Of a DNA stretch of 64,000 bases, positions 19,806 to 27,794 are shown in pieces. Position 1 is the stretch's first letter. Every line of letters starts with the position of its first letter. The notes beneath the pieces are model-generated. The model ran no database searches and had not been told where the DNA came from. It saw only the letters and a program-made list of their open reading frames with translations. The DNA is from Pelagomonas calceolata (taxonomy: Eukaryota; Sar; Pelagophyceae; Pelagomonadales; Pelagomonadaceae). The stretch lies in NCBI GenBank assembly GCA_918797485.1, contig CAKKNE010000005.1, positions 1,550,001-1,614,000 of the forward strand. The letters run 5' to 3'. The translations under genes were made by a program, and so were the position numbers.

Positions 19806-21290
19806 CTAGAGTTCCTCGTCGCTCGAGGCGTCCGGCGGCGGCGGCGCGAACCGCTCCAGCCGCGCGAGCTCAGCGCGCCACCACGCGTCCGCGCGGCCGT
19901 CCGTCAGGCGCGCCGGGGGCTGCTCGGCGGGCGCCGGCGCGCTGGCGCGGAGCCACAGCTCCCACCGCGGTGCTGCCGCGGGCCCGTCGGCCGGCGTCGG
20001 CGGTGGGTCGCCGTAAAGGGTCGACCGCCGGCGGGCCGCCACGGGTGCGTCGGTGTCGGCCGCGTGGCCCTCGTCGAGCAGCAGCGCCAGCGCGTCCTCC
20101 GTCGCCGCCGGCACGAGCGCCGCCGTCACGGCCGTGGAGTGCGACACGTCGGGCGACACGTTCGCCTCGAGCAGGTAGCAGGACAGGTCCTCGCCGACGA
20201 TGATATCCAAACCGAGCCACTCGAAGCCGTGGCCGACCTTCTCCACGTCCAGGCGCGCGGCCGTCTCCGCCACGGCCACGGCGATGGCGCGGATACCGGC
20301 CCGCACGCGCGCCTCGAAGCTGCCCGCGCCGTAGATTCTATCGATGTGCGCCGCCAGTTGCGCCTGGCTCCACATGTTCTCGGCGATGGCGTCGTCCGCC
20401 GCCGGCGCGTCCTTCTGGATCGAGTAATTGCAGAGGTGCGCGAACTTGTCCCGGAGCGACGCGTCCGAGAGCGCGAACCGTTGTTGAGCAAACCGCGCAT
20501 ACGCCTCGGAGAAGCCCCAGAGCACAAGCTTCGGCCGGACGGCCGACAGGAGGACCCACTGGCGCACGTCGAATTTCCGGGCGAGGGGCGTGAGGGGGCG
20601 CTCGATGTACTTCTGCACGACGACACGCCACCGCCGCGCCATTGCCGCCGCCAGCAGTTCTTGGACCGACGTCGAGCAGACGACGCCCTCGCCGCAACTG
20701 CCGCCCGCCGGCTTGAGCACCCATACGCCCGCGGCGCCGTCGACCACTGCAGCCTGCGGCCGTGCGTCGAAAGCCCGCAGCGCCGCCGCGGCCGCCACCG
20801 CGTCGCCGCCCCCCGTGCGGGCCGCGAGCGTCGCCGCCGTGTCGCCCGCCGCGAGCCGCGCCGCAATTTCATCAAATTTACGCCCGGCGCAGGCATCCAC
20901 GAGCGTCCGCCCCAGGCCGGCGTCGCCGGGGCCCGCGCCGCCTGCGCGCAGCGCCGCCGCTGCCGCGACGCGCGCGGCGTCGCCCAGGAATCGCCGGGCG
21001 TGCGCCGGCAGCCGGAGGTCGTAGCAGCGCGGGTAAAACTCGGCGGACGCGTCCGCCAGCGCGGCCGCGAGCGTTGCCTTGTGGCTCAGCCGCTGCGCGT
21101 GGCGAAGATGGTTCACGTAGCGGTCGGCGTCGGCGGACTCGAAGTCCGTTTGCTTCAGGTTCCGCCACGCGAGGTCCCCGCCACAAATGACGCGCGCCCA
21201 GCCCCGCGCCTCAAGGCACGCGATCACATCGCCAAACTTGTCGTCCGCCACAAAGGTTTGTTGACATAGCCCCACGCGCTGCTCGGCCAT
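19806..21290 (-). CDS. Tubulin tyrosine ligase-like protein (TTLL, glycylase-like)
   Basis: Intronless, 494 residues. ATP-grasp signatures of the TTL family: WVLKPAGGSCGEGVV (ATP-binding lysine and glycine loop), VVQKYIERPL followed by RKFDVRQWVLLSAVRP, HLCNYSIQK, and the C-terminal metal/ATP site GFEWLGLDIIVGEDLSCYLLEANVSP (motif split as GLDIIVGEDL and YLLEANVSPD). HLCNxSIQK is typical of the TTLL3/8 glycylase branch, so glycine addition to axonemal tubulin is possible, but substrate cannot be read from sequence. The start MAEQRVGLCQQTF fits the family N-terminus. Together with RSPH10B and DRC9 in this window it implies a flagellated cell. Confidence 0.88.
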   Translation of the reverse strand: MAEQRVGLCQQTFVADDKFGDVIACLEARGWARVICGGDLAWRNLKQTDFESADADRYVNHLRHAQRLSHKATLAAALADASAEFYPRCYDLRLPAHARRFLGDAARVAAAAALRAGGAGPGDAGLGRTLVDACAGRKFDEIAARLAAGDTAATLAARTGGGDAVAAAAALRAFDARPQAAVVDGAAGVWVLKPAGGSCGEGVVCSTSVQELLAAAMARRWRVVVQKYIERPLTPLARKFDVRQWVLLSAVRPKLVLWGFSEAYARFAQQRFALSDASLRDKFAHLCNYSIQKDAPAADDAIAENMWSQAQLAAHIDRIYGAGSFEARVRAGIRAIAVAVAETAARLDVEKVGHGFEWLGLDIIVGEDLSCYLLEANVSPDVSHSTAVTAALVPAATEDALALLLDEGHAADTDAPVAARRRSTLYGDPPPTPADGPAAAPRWELWLRASAPAPAEQPPARLTDGRADAWWRAELARLERFAPPPPDASSDEEL

Positions 21291-21411
21291 ATCTGTTACC
21301 CATGTATTGTTTTGCGCATCGTGTCGGTTGTGCTAGCGTGCTCCCATTTTTGTCCTCTGCTGGCACAGTCTACTTTGGTATCTACTTTGGTATCGTATCG
21401 GCATCTACCTC

Positions 21412-22115
21412 TCTAGAGAGAGAAACCTACTAGCCCTTCCTACCCTAGATATGTATCTCCCACTCTCTAATATTTGAGTCTATACATCGAGTGTCAAAAG
21501 CACTACGGTGTAACAACAGTTCACTATAAAACACTCTCGCAGTCAGGCCTATCAGCTCTAAGCTGGTTAGCTAGGACCCTGCTACTTACATAACGCTGCG
21601 ACATACTCTTGCTAGGTTATGGGCCCACAGGGTTCTGCCTATTGACGTAGAGTGTTTTACAGTGAATGCCTAAACAAGGAAAAACACCCAAAAAGAAATC
21701 TAAAGAGAAAACACCCCAAAAGAGCGGTCGGGACCGTCCAAGCAGACTGCCTACTAGGCTAGTAGATGTTCGAGACAGCGCCTTGTAGCGCGGCGTCCGG
21801 GAGAGATATATGAGCACTGCGTGTCAACTAGCTCTAAGGCCGCCCGTGGGACCCAGCGCTGTCGACGTACAAAGAAGCCTGAGTACGCTAGTGTCTTATA
21901 GACCCGCTAGCAAGAGTATGTCGCAGCGTTATGTAAGGTAGGAGGGTCCTGGCTCACCAGCCGAGGGCTGGGCCAACCTAACTACGAGAGTGTTTTATAG
22001 CAAATTGTTGTTACACCGTAGTGTCTGAGACACTCGCTGTATAGACTCAAATTTAGAGAGTGGGAGATACATATCTAGGGTAGGAAGGGCTAAGGGGTTT
22101 CTCTCTCTACTTGCC
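21412..22115. mobile_element. About 0.7-kb element with long inverted-repeat arms
   Basis: The left arm (from AGAGAGAGAAACCTACTAGC at 21412) and the right arm (read inward from 22115) are imperfect inverted copies over roughly 200 bp each. Shared blocks are CCCTAGATATGTATCTCCCA, GGTGTAACAACA and ATAAAACACTCTCG. A related single arm lies at 26110-26400. The centre contains a half MITE end (21888-21910). No transposase seen, so it is a non-autonomous fold-back element. Confidence 0.7.
21888..21910. repeat. Half copy of the CTAGTGTCTTA terminal repeat
   Basis: CTAGTGTCTTATAGACCCGC followed by TAG matches the MITE ends at 3911 and 6229 but has no partner end. It sits inside the fold-back element at the edge of its right arm. 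Confidence 0.6.
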
Positions 22116-22283
22116 AGCCGGCCCTACCGCAGTAAGGTTGCATAAGGTACCGCGGCGAAGGCCCAGCCCAAAAGCGCACACAGGAGCAGCCCATAAGATT
22201 CCTACCTCGCGCTCGCAGACGAGAGCGGCGAAACCACCGTTACAGCACACAGCCATTTTCGGTCTCGTTACTTAGAGAGCAGG

Positions 22284-22936
22284 ATGACAGCCCAGGAAGC
22301 GGTAAACGTGTATCGAATGGCGCGCTTTGGCAATAACGACGGCCTAAAGAAGCTTCTCTCGGTAATTTTTTTTTTCTTCGGTGCACCACGTTGATTTCCA
22401 CACAGGATCCTAGTGCGCGCGACCGTGCTGGTCTGTACGACATTAACGCTACCGACGACGCGGGCGCCACGGCGTTAATCTACGCCGCACGCGCCGGCTA
22501 CGTCGGCGTCATCAAGCAGCTTCTGGCGCACGGTGCCTCGGCGACGAAGGAGGGCTACGGCGGCCTCGCGCCCCTCCATCACGCGCTGATCCATCTTCGT
22601 GAGCCAGCGTGCCATGCGCTGCTGGAGGCCGGCGCCGACCCGAACCAGGCGGACAGCGGAGGACACACGTCGCTCCATTTCGCGGCGCAAGTCGGCGCCC
22701 TCAACGTCTTAATCACGCTGCTGGAGCGGGGGGGCGATGCCAAACAACAATCCACGAATAAGACGACGCCGCTGCATGTTGCCGCGCAGACCGGCGCGGA
22801 CGCCATCGTCCTGAGACTGCTGGAGGCCGGCGCCGACCCGAACCAGGCGGACAGCGGAGGGCACACGGCGCTGTCCATCGCAAGAAGAATGGGCTACTCG
22901 TCCATCGTCGCGCTGCTCGAGGAGCATCAGAAGTGA
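22284..22936 (+). CDS. Ankyrin-repeat protein, one 44-bp intron
   Basis: Exon 1 (22284-22361) and exon 2 (22406-22936) join in phase 0 over GTAATT...CCACACAG, giving 202 residues. The start MTAQEAVNVYRMARFGNNDG leads into about five ankyrin repeats (GATALIYAARAGYVGVIKQL; LAPLHHALIHL; GHTSLHFAAQVGALNVLITL; TTPLHVAAQTGADAIVLRLL; GHTALSIARRMGYSSIVALL). Two repeats share an identical LEAGADPNQADSGGHT block, which indicates recent internal duplication. Family function is generic protein binding. A broken partial copy follows at 23208-23330. Confidence 0.85.
22362..22405 (+). other. 44-bp spliceosomal intron
   Basis: GTAATT donor, T-run, and GATTTCCACACAG acceptor. The acceptor's last 16 bases are identical to those of the intron at 13667-13765 on the other strand. 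Confidence 0.8.
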
Positions 22937-23723
22937 CCACCTCCGGTGCCGCGCCGGATGGCTTCGAGGGGAAGCTAATGTAATCGTGTCGACGTTCACA
23001 AGGAAAACGACCATGTAGCCGTCGTCACAAAGGCCGGCGCGACTAGAGCCGACGTCGTCGCGCAAAAACCGACGCACATTCCTCTCTTGTCGCCTGTTTG
23101 GGCCAGAGTCAATGCCGCCCCCAGTACTAGTAGTAGTAGAAATAATTACTACGTTTGTTTCCCACGAGGCCGCCATGCAGCCATTTTTAAAACTCAGACT
23201 GGCCTGTGCGATATCAACGCTACCGACGACGCAGGCGCCACGGCGTTTATACTACGCCGCGCGCGCCGGCTACGTCGGCGCCATCAAGAAGCTTCTGGCG
23301 CACGGTGCCTCGGCGACGAAGGTGCCCGTTGTGGCGAACCGCGTGAAGAGGAGAAGCTGTTTGGAGCATCCTGAATGAGCACGTAGGCCGCCCACTCGCG
23401 GTTAAAAGACGGGCTCCCCCCAGCTCCTACCTCCCGCACGAGCTCACGAGCTCGCCGTGTGTAAACCCCCCCCCTCTCCGTGCTCCCTCCCGGGCCCCGC
23501 TAGCCTCCCCTCTTGCCCCCCTTGAATCGAGGAGGACACCAAAGACCCGGCAGCGCACCGGAATACAAAAAAAAGCCTGCTCTCAACGGCCGCACGCGCG
23601 ACACGCAAACACGGACGGCGTAGATAGCTCAACAGATTGGGGCGCCCCGCGACGAAGGAGGCGACGGACGTGCAGGCCCTCGCGGACAGCGGCAAAACCC
23701 GGACCGCCGCGATTCGGTGCCTC
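22937..23723. other. Intergenic between ankyrin gene and TAM41
   Basis: Holds the ankyrin pseudogene copy. Its terminal string GCTGTTTGGAGC...TCCTGAATGAGCAC (23350-23376) recurs at 27548-27573. A C-run is at 23467-23476. No other gene seen. Confidence 0.45.
23208..23330 (+). pseudogene. Truncated, frameshifted copy of the ankyrin gene
   Basis: About 120 bp match the 22436-22560 part of the ankyrin gene with few changes, but a 1-base insertion (GTTTATACTACGCC versus GTTAATCTACGCC) breaks the frame. The match ends abruptly at the codon for the second repeat. The copy is followed by a ~40-bp string (to 23376) that also occurs at 27535-27573. Confidence 0.75.
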
Positions 23724-24596
23724 ATGAGCCGCCGCCTGGCAGGGCTGCTGGCGCGCCAGAGGTTCCCCAGATACCGAGCAGCCTTTGGGTATGGCTCCGC
23801 CGTGATCCCTCAGCGGAGCACAGCCGCCCCGGCACTGGTCGACGCCGTCCTGTGCGTCGACGACGCGCGGGCCTGGCACGCGGCGAACGTGTTACGGAAC
23901 CCGGCCCACTACTCGTGGCTGAAAACGCTGGGGCCGGCCGCGATCGCGACGGCGCAGGCTACGTATCCCGGCGTCTACTACAACGTGACGTCAGAATTGA
24001 AATATGGCGTCGTGGCGACGGCGGACCTGCATCGGGACCTCGACGCGTGGACGAGTCTGTACGTCGCGGGGCGTCTCCAGAAGCCTGTGGTGTGGGTGGC
24101 GAGCGACGCCGCCTTAAGCGCCGCCGTCACGCGCAACCTGCGGGCGGCGCTGGGCGCCGCGCTGCTGTCGTTTCGACCCGGACACTTCTTCGACGAGCGC
24201 GAGTTGTTCGCCGCCATCGCGAACCTCTCGTACGGCGGTGACGTGCGGTTCGCTCTGCGCGCCGAGGACCCGCGCAAGGTCCGGAACATCGTCGAGGGCG
24301 GCTTGGGCCGCTTCCGGACGCTCTACGGGCCGCACGTGCAAGTCGCGATCGCCGCCGGCGCGCTAGTGCGGGGCGACTTTGGATTGATGGTGCGCGACGC
24401 GGCGTGGTGCCTCGCGCACGTGCCCGAGACGCTTCGCGGCGCGGCCCGCGCCGGCCGTCTATCGGGCGCGCTGCGGAGCTTGGTCCGCTTCTCTTCTGCG
24501 GCCCAGACGCTCAAGGGCGCGCTGACGGCCGGTCCCGCGCGCGCGGTGGGGTACGCGCGGCGCAAACTCCTGAAGGGATCGGGGTACCCATCATGA
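23724..24596 (+). CDS. TAM41: TAM41/MMP37, mitochondrial CDP-diacylglycerol synthase
   Basis: About 290 residues from Met 23724, whose MSRRLAGLLARQRFPRYRAA is a good amphipathic mitochondrial presequence. The frame also extends to Met 23637. Family motifs in order: AFGYGSAV (nucleotidyltransferase glycine-serine), VDAVLCVDDARAWHAANV, NPAHYSWLK, GVYYNVTSELKYGVV, DLDAWTSLYVAGRLQKPV and IANLSYGGDVRF. TAM41 makes CDP-diacylglycerol on the matrix side of the inner membrane for cardiolipin synthesis (established). All visible motifs are intact and the gene has no intron. Confidence 0.93.
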   Translation: MSRRLAGLLARQRFPRYRAAFGYGSAVIPQRSTAAPALVDAVLCVDDARAWHAANVLRNPAHYSWLKTLGPAAIATAQATYPGVYYNVTSELKYGVVATADLHRDLDAWTSLYVAGRLQKPVVWVASDAALSAAVTRNLRAALGAALLSFRPGHFFDERELFAAIANLSYGGDVRFALRAEDPRKVRNIVEGGLGRFRTLYGPHVQVAIAAGALVRGDFGLMVRDAAWCLAHVPETLRGAARAGRLSGALRSLVRFSSAAQTLKGALTAGPARAVGYARRKLLKGSGYPS

Positions 24597-25137
24597 TGTT
24601 AGTAGTACCAGTAGTTTCAGCAAATTAGTAAAACTTATTGCCTAAAGGCTTGGTGTTCGTTCGTCCTTTTTTTTAGGATATTCCTTCCTTGATATTTACT
24701 AGTATCACTGACATGATGATTCATTTCTTGTGTTGTGTATAAATCAATAAATAAATCAATAAATAACTTGAAATTTTTTCAACAGCGATTTCTCTTCCCG
24801 GGCGGCTAGGCCGCAGCCTGAGCCTAGCTCTAAGCAAAGCAAATAAACTTGAATAAATAACTTGAAATAACCGTGACTTGAATTCAAGTTCAATAATAGA
24901 ATCAATATGTTACAGATTTACTAAGAAACCCGAGTGAAGAAATAAATTGAAAATGAAATTATTAAGCACCGACCGTGACCTAAAAAGCCTGAGAAGGAAC
25001 AAGCTCCTAAGTATCTTCTTCCCGGCGAATCCCGCTCGGTCAGGAAGCCCGAGCTTCGAAAGCAATAAGGTAAGGTAAGGTGAGAATTCTCGCGATTTGT
25101 GCCCCATGACAAAAGTCGCTGAAACTATATTCTGTTA
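24597..25137. other. AT-rich intergenic region with a dispersed repeat copy
   Basis: Contains AATAAATC microsatellite-like DNA (24740-24765) and several AACTTGAA words. Bases ~24971-25075 are one of three copies of a ~90-bp repeat (others near 31897-32010 and 53241-53335), recognised by AAGCTCCTAAG, CTCGGTCAGGA and GAGCTTCGAAA. This copy carries two extra 6-bp words (24972-24980 and 24986-24993). Confidence 0.6.
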
Positions 25138-25971
25138 CTACCCCGGATAGAGCGCCAGGAGCGCGCCGGCGAGCGCGCCGGCGAGCGCGGCGGCACGCGC
25201 GGTCAAAGGCGCCGCTGCGTCGCAGTCTCCGAGCCCTCGGAAGCGCGTCCACTGCTTGTTGTACTCGTGGCGCGGACACATGAAGTCGCCTAGCCGGCAG
25301 GCCCAGACGCCGCACCTGTCCAGGACGCGGCACATGATCCGGCCCGAGTTGCGCTGGCAGACCTCACCCTCGGTGCGGTACGGGCCGAGCCGCTCGTAGC
25401 CCACGATGCCCTGCCCGTCCCAGGTCCACGGCGCGCCGACGCCCCAGTGCGCGATTTCTTCCAATACGCCGCCGTGGCCGTGGCCCGGCGGCGCCGGACT
25501 CAGGTCGCGGCACGTGCACGACGACTTCGCCATCGCCTCGAGGTGTAGGCCGTCGGAGTCCCTGCACTCATCGGAGCACATGGGCCCGAAGATCGCGTAG
25601 TTGTCGACGTCGCCGTGGCGGCCCGCGCGGTCCGTCTTGAGCGCGTAGAGCGCGCGCTCGCACATCTGGGCCGCGCGCTCCATGACCTGGCCGTTGCCCA
25701 GGTAGGCCTTGCAGGCGGTCGCGGGCGGGCAGTCGGGGTACGACAGCGTCGACAAGATGCCCCAGAAGCCATCCTGCATCTTGACCCGGACCTCGCGATA
25801 GGGTCGCACCTCTTGACCCGGACCTCGCGATAAGGTCGCACCATAGAGACTGCTCAGGAAACGGTCGTCGTACCAGTTCCAGAAGGCCGTCATGTTGCAA
25901 CTGGACGATAGCGTATGGGCGTCGATGGTGGCGCGGGCCAGGAGGCACCACGACCATGAGGCGGCCCGCAT
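25138..25971 (-). CDS. Secreted or GPI-anchored Cys-rich protein
   Basis: About 277 residues from Met 25971, with a hydrophobic leader (MRAASWSWCLLARATIDA) and around 15 cysteines in the mature part (MCSDECRDS, KSSCTCRDL, DRCGVWACRLGDFMC). The C-terminus is a short hydrophobic Ala/Leu tail (AAALAGALAGALLALYPG) that fits a GPI signal or membrane tail. No family recognised. A 32-bp direct tandem duplication (25779-25842) lies within the N-terminal third. Because 32 is not a multiple of three, the two copies are read in different frames (GATLSRGPGQE then VRPYREVRVK). Confidence 0.6.
   Translation of the reverse strand: MRAASWSWCLLARATIDAHTLSSSCNMTAFWNWYDDRFLSSLYGATLSRGPGQEVRPYREVRVKMQDGFWGILSTLSYPDCPPATACKAYLGNGQVMERAAQMCERALYALKTDRAGRHGDVDNYAIFGPMCSDECRDSDGLHLEAMAKSSCTCRDLSPAPPGHGHGGVLEEIAHWGVGAPWTWDGQGIVGYERLGPYRTEGEVCQRNSGRIMCRVLDRCGVWACRLGDFMCPRHEYNKQWTRFRGLGDCDAAAPLTARAAALAGALAGALLALYPG
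25779..25842. repeat. Tandem duplication of a 32-bp unit inside a gene
   Basis: Units 25779-25810 and 25811-25842 differ by one base (GATAGGG versus GATAAGG). Near identity indicates a recent event. Confidence 0.9.
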
Positions 25972-26109
25972 AATATTTACGGTCAACCACGCGACAGCCT
26001 GGGCTTGAAAGCGGTCAGCTGCTGCGAATAAAAGAGATAAAAAGAGAGCAACAGCGGCAGGGAATATCTACCGAACCTACGGTACCAAAGGTACCGACGG
26101 ACCGTGCCG

Positions 26110-26400
26110 AAGAGAGAGAAACCTACTAGCCCTTCCTACCCTAGATATGTATCTCCCACTCTCTAAGTTTGAGTCTATACAGCGAGTGTCTTTGACGCTG
26201 CGGTGTAACAACAATTTGCTATAAAACACTCTCGTAGTTAGGTTGGCCCAGCCCTCGGCTGGTGCCAGTGAGCTAGGACTCGGACCGTGACCCTGCTACT
26301 TTAGTACATAACGCTCAGGCTGCGACTCGGACATACTCTTGCTAGGTTATGGGCCCACAAGGTCTCGCCTATTGACGTAGAGTGTTTTACAGTGAACGAC
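26110..26400. repeat. Single-arm copy of the 21.4-kb fold-back element
   Basis: Matches the arm of 21412-22115 from AGAGAGAGAAACCTACTAGC through GTAGAGTGTTTTACAGTGAA. Relative to both arms at 21.4-22.1 kb it contains five extra 6-bp insertions, at 26262-26270, 26277-26285, 26284-26292, 26313-26321 and 26324-26332 (9-bp footprints). Confidence 0.85.
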
Positions 26401-26580
26401 TAGAAAAGAAAAAGACAAATCAGCCAAAAAGAAATCAACTTACGGTACTTAAATAGTGGCGCGACAATATCTGACTACCAAAATGCACATTTCAATGAAA
26501 CGAACGAAAAGGATGGAGGACAATTTTCACCCCATATTTTCCTAAGGGAAACAAGAGCTTACCCTCATGAAAAGGGGGAG

Positions 26581-26670
26581 TGCGATCATAAATAGGGCGA
26601 AATACCCCCCCCTATCCTATACCCTTCCTATACACTTACATCACCCTTCAACACGCAACGCGTAATAAAC
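26581..26670. repeat. 90-bp dispersed repeat, partner at 46492-46582
   Basis: Shares a near-identical run from GCGAAATACCCCCCCCTATC to CGCAACGCGTAATAAAC with 46492-46582. The other copy has one extra GGGCCC. The repeat links the GC-rich and GC-poor halves of the window. Confidence 0.9.
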
Positions 26671-26807
26671 ACAGTTAAAACCAAAACTACTTAGTGTATT
26701 TAAGGTAGCTCCGCGGCAGACTATCTCAGCCGCCGTCACGGTACTCCCAAAGGTGCGTACCCCTTTGGTCTTGCATTATTCGCAAGACGAATTGACGAAC
26801 GTCGGGT

Positions 26808-27479
26808 TTAAACTCCCTCCTGGGCCCCGACGAGCGGCGCGAGCGCCTCCTTCGTGAGGCGCCATACTTCCTCGACGTCGCCCTCGCCCCGGACGCTAAG
26901 CAGCGCGCCGCGCCGCGCATACAGATCCACGATGGGCCGCGTCGCCTCCTCGTAGACTCGTATGCGCCGCCGCGCAGTCTCTGCGTCGTCGTCGTCGCGC
27001 TCGCCGCTCGCGCCGCGCACCGCGATGCGTTGAAGGAGAACATCGTGGGGCACGTCATAAAACAACACGCCGCGCACGTCAAGTCCTTTCGTAGCGGCGT
27101 CCGCCTCCCAGCCTTCCACGTTGTCCGCGTTCCGCGGGAAGCCGTCCACCACAACTACGGGCGCGCCGCGCCTCGTCGCCTCGTCGATCGCTCGCCGCAG
27201 GAGCCGCAGCGTCACGGCGACGGGCACGATCGCGCCGCGGTCGAGGCAGTCCGCGATGACGCGGCTCTCCTCCGAGCCGCCGGCGCGCGCGGCGCGCAGC
27301 AGCTCGCCGGCCGAGACGTGCGCCCAGCCGAACTCGTGCTCCAGTCGTGCGCACTGCGTGCCCTTGCCCGCGCCGGGCCCTCCGAGGCAGAAGAGCACGC
27401 GCGCGTGCGGCGCGCCCGGTCGCAGCGCCGCGGCCGCGGTCGCGATCGCGTGCAAAAGCAGCCGCCTCGTCGTACCCAT
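26808..27479 (-). CDS. UMP/CMP kinase-type adenylate kinase family protein
   Basis: About 223 residues from Met 27479. P-loop GGPGAGKGTQ, the NMP-binding GELLRAA segment, the DGFPRN motif and a short LID (SGERDDDDAETARRRIRVYE) followed by TRPIVDLYARRGALLSVRG define the short-LID UMP/CMP kinase/AK1 branch. The ~30-residue N-terminal extension (MGTTRRLLLHAIATAAAALRP) looks like an organelle targeting peptide. Reaction: phosphate transfer from ATP to a nucleoside monophosphate (established for the family). The gene diverges from ABCE1 across 315 bp. Confidence 0.88.
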   Translation of the reverse strand: MGTTRRLLLHAIATAAAALRPGAPHARVLFCLGGPGAGKGTQCARLEHEFGWAHVSAGELLRAARAGGSEESRVIADCLDRGAIVPVAVTLRLLRRAIDEATRRGAPVVVVDGFPRNADNVEGWEADAATKGLDVRGVLFYDVPHDVLLQRIAVRGASGERDDDDAETARRRIRVYEEATRPIVDLYARRGALLSVRGEGDVEEVWRLTKEALAPLVGAQEGV

Positions 27480-27794
27480 GGCGGCGGAGCGGTGCAGACG
27501 GACAAGAGCAGGACCCTGGAGCACGGCGAAACGCCGACGAGGAGGCGCTGTTTGGAGCTTCCTGAATGAGCACTAAGGCTGTGGAGTCTAAGACAAAGTT
27601 GTTCTCTTGAGTGGCCCGGAGCCACCCTGATCGCGGGGCTACGACGACACCAAATTTGGCGAGGGCTGTGGCTTCGCTTTAGTTTAGTTTAGTAGTGGCT
27701 GACCCGAGAAGGGCCTCCCTTCCTACGCAAGACTACCAGCGACGAACCTTGGGCCTGCCCGTCGGGGCACTCGGGGGTCTCAACACACAAGCAA
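27480..27794. other. Divergent intergenic region, UMP/CMP kinase and ABCE1
   Basis: Contains the ~40-bp string (27535-27573) shared with 23340-23376. Otherwise no coding signal; presumably holds both promoters. Confidence 0.4.

Larger units (their letters stand above)
25972..26807. other. Intergenic filled largely by repeats
   Basis: Holds the fold-back arm (26110-26400) and the 90-bp repeat (26581-26670). The rest is AT-richer DNA without coding signal. Confidence 0.5.

Noticed and set aside
26284-26310. Extra TAGT (4 bp) in the 26-kb repeat arm as another hexamer insertion
   Set aside because: The difference is 3-4 bp depending on which arm is used as reference, so it does not fit the 6-bp rule and was left out of the count.
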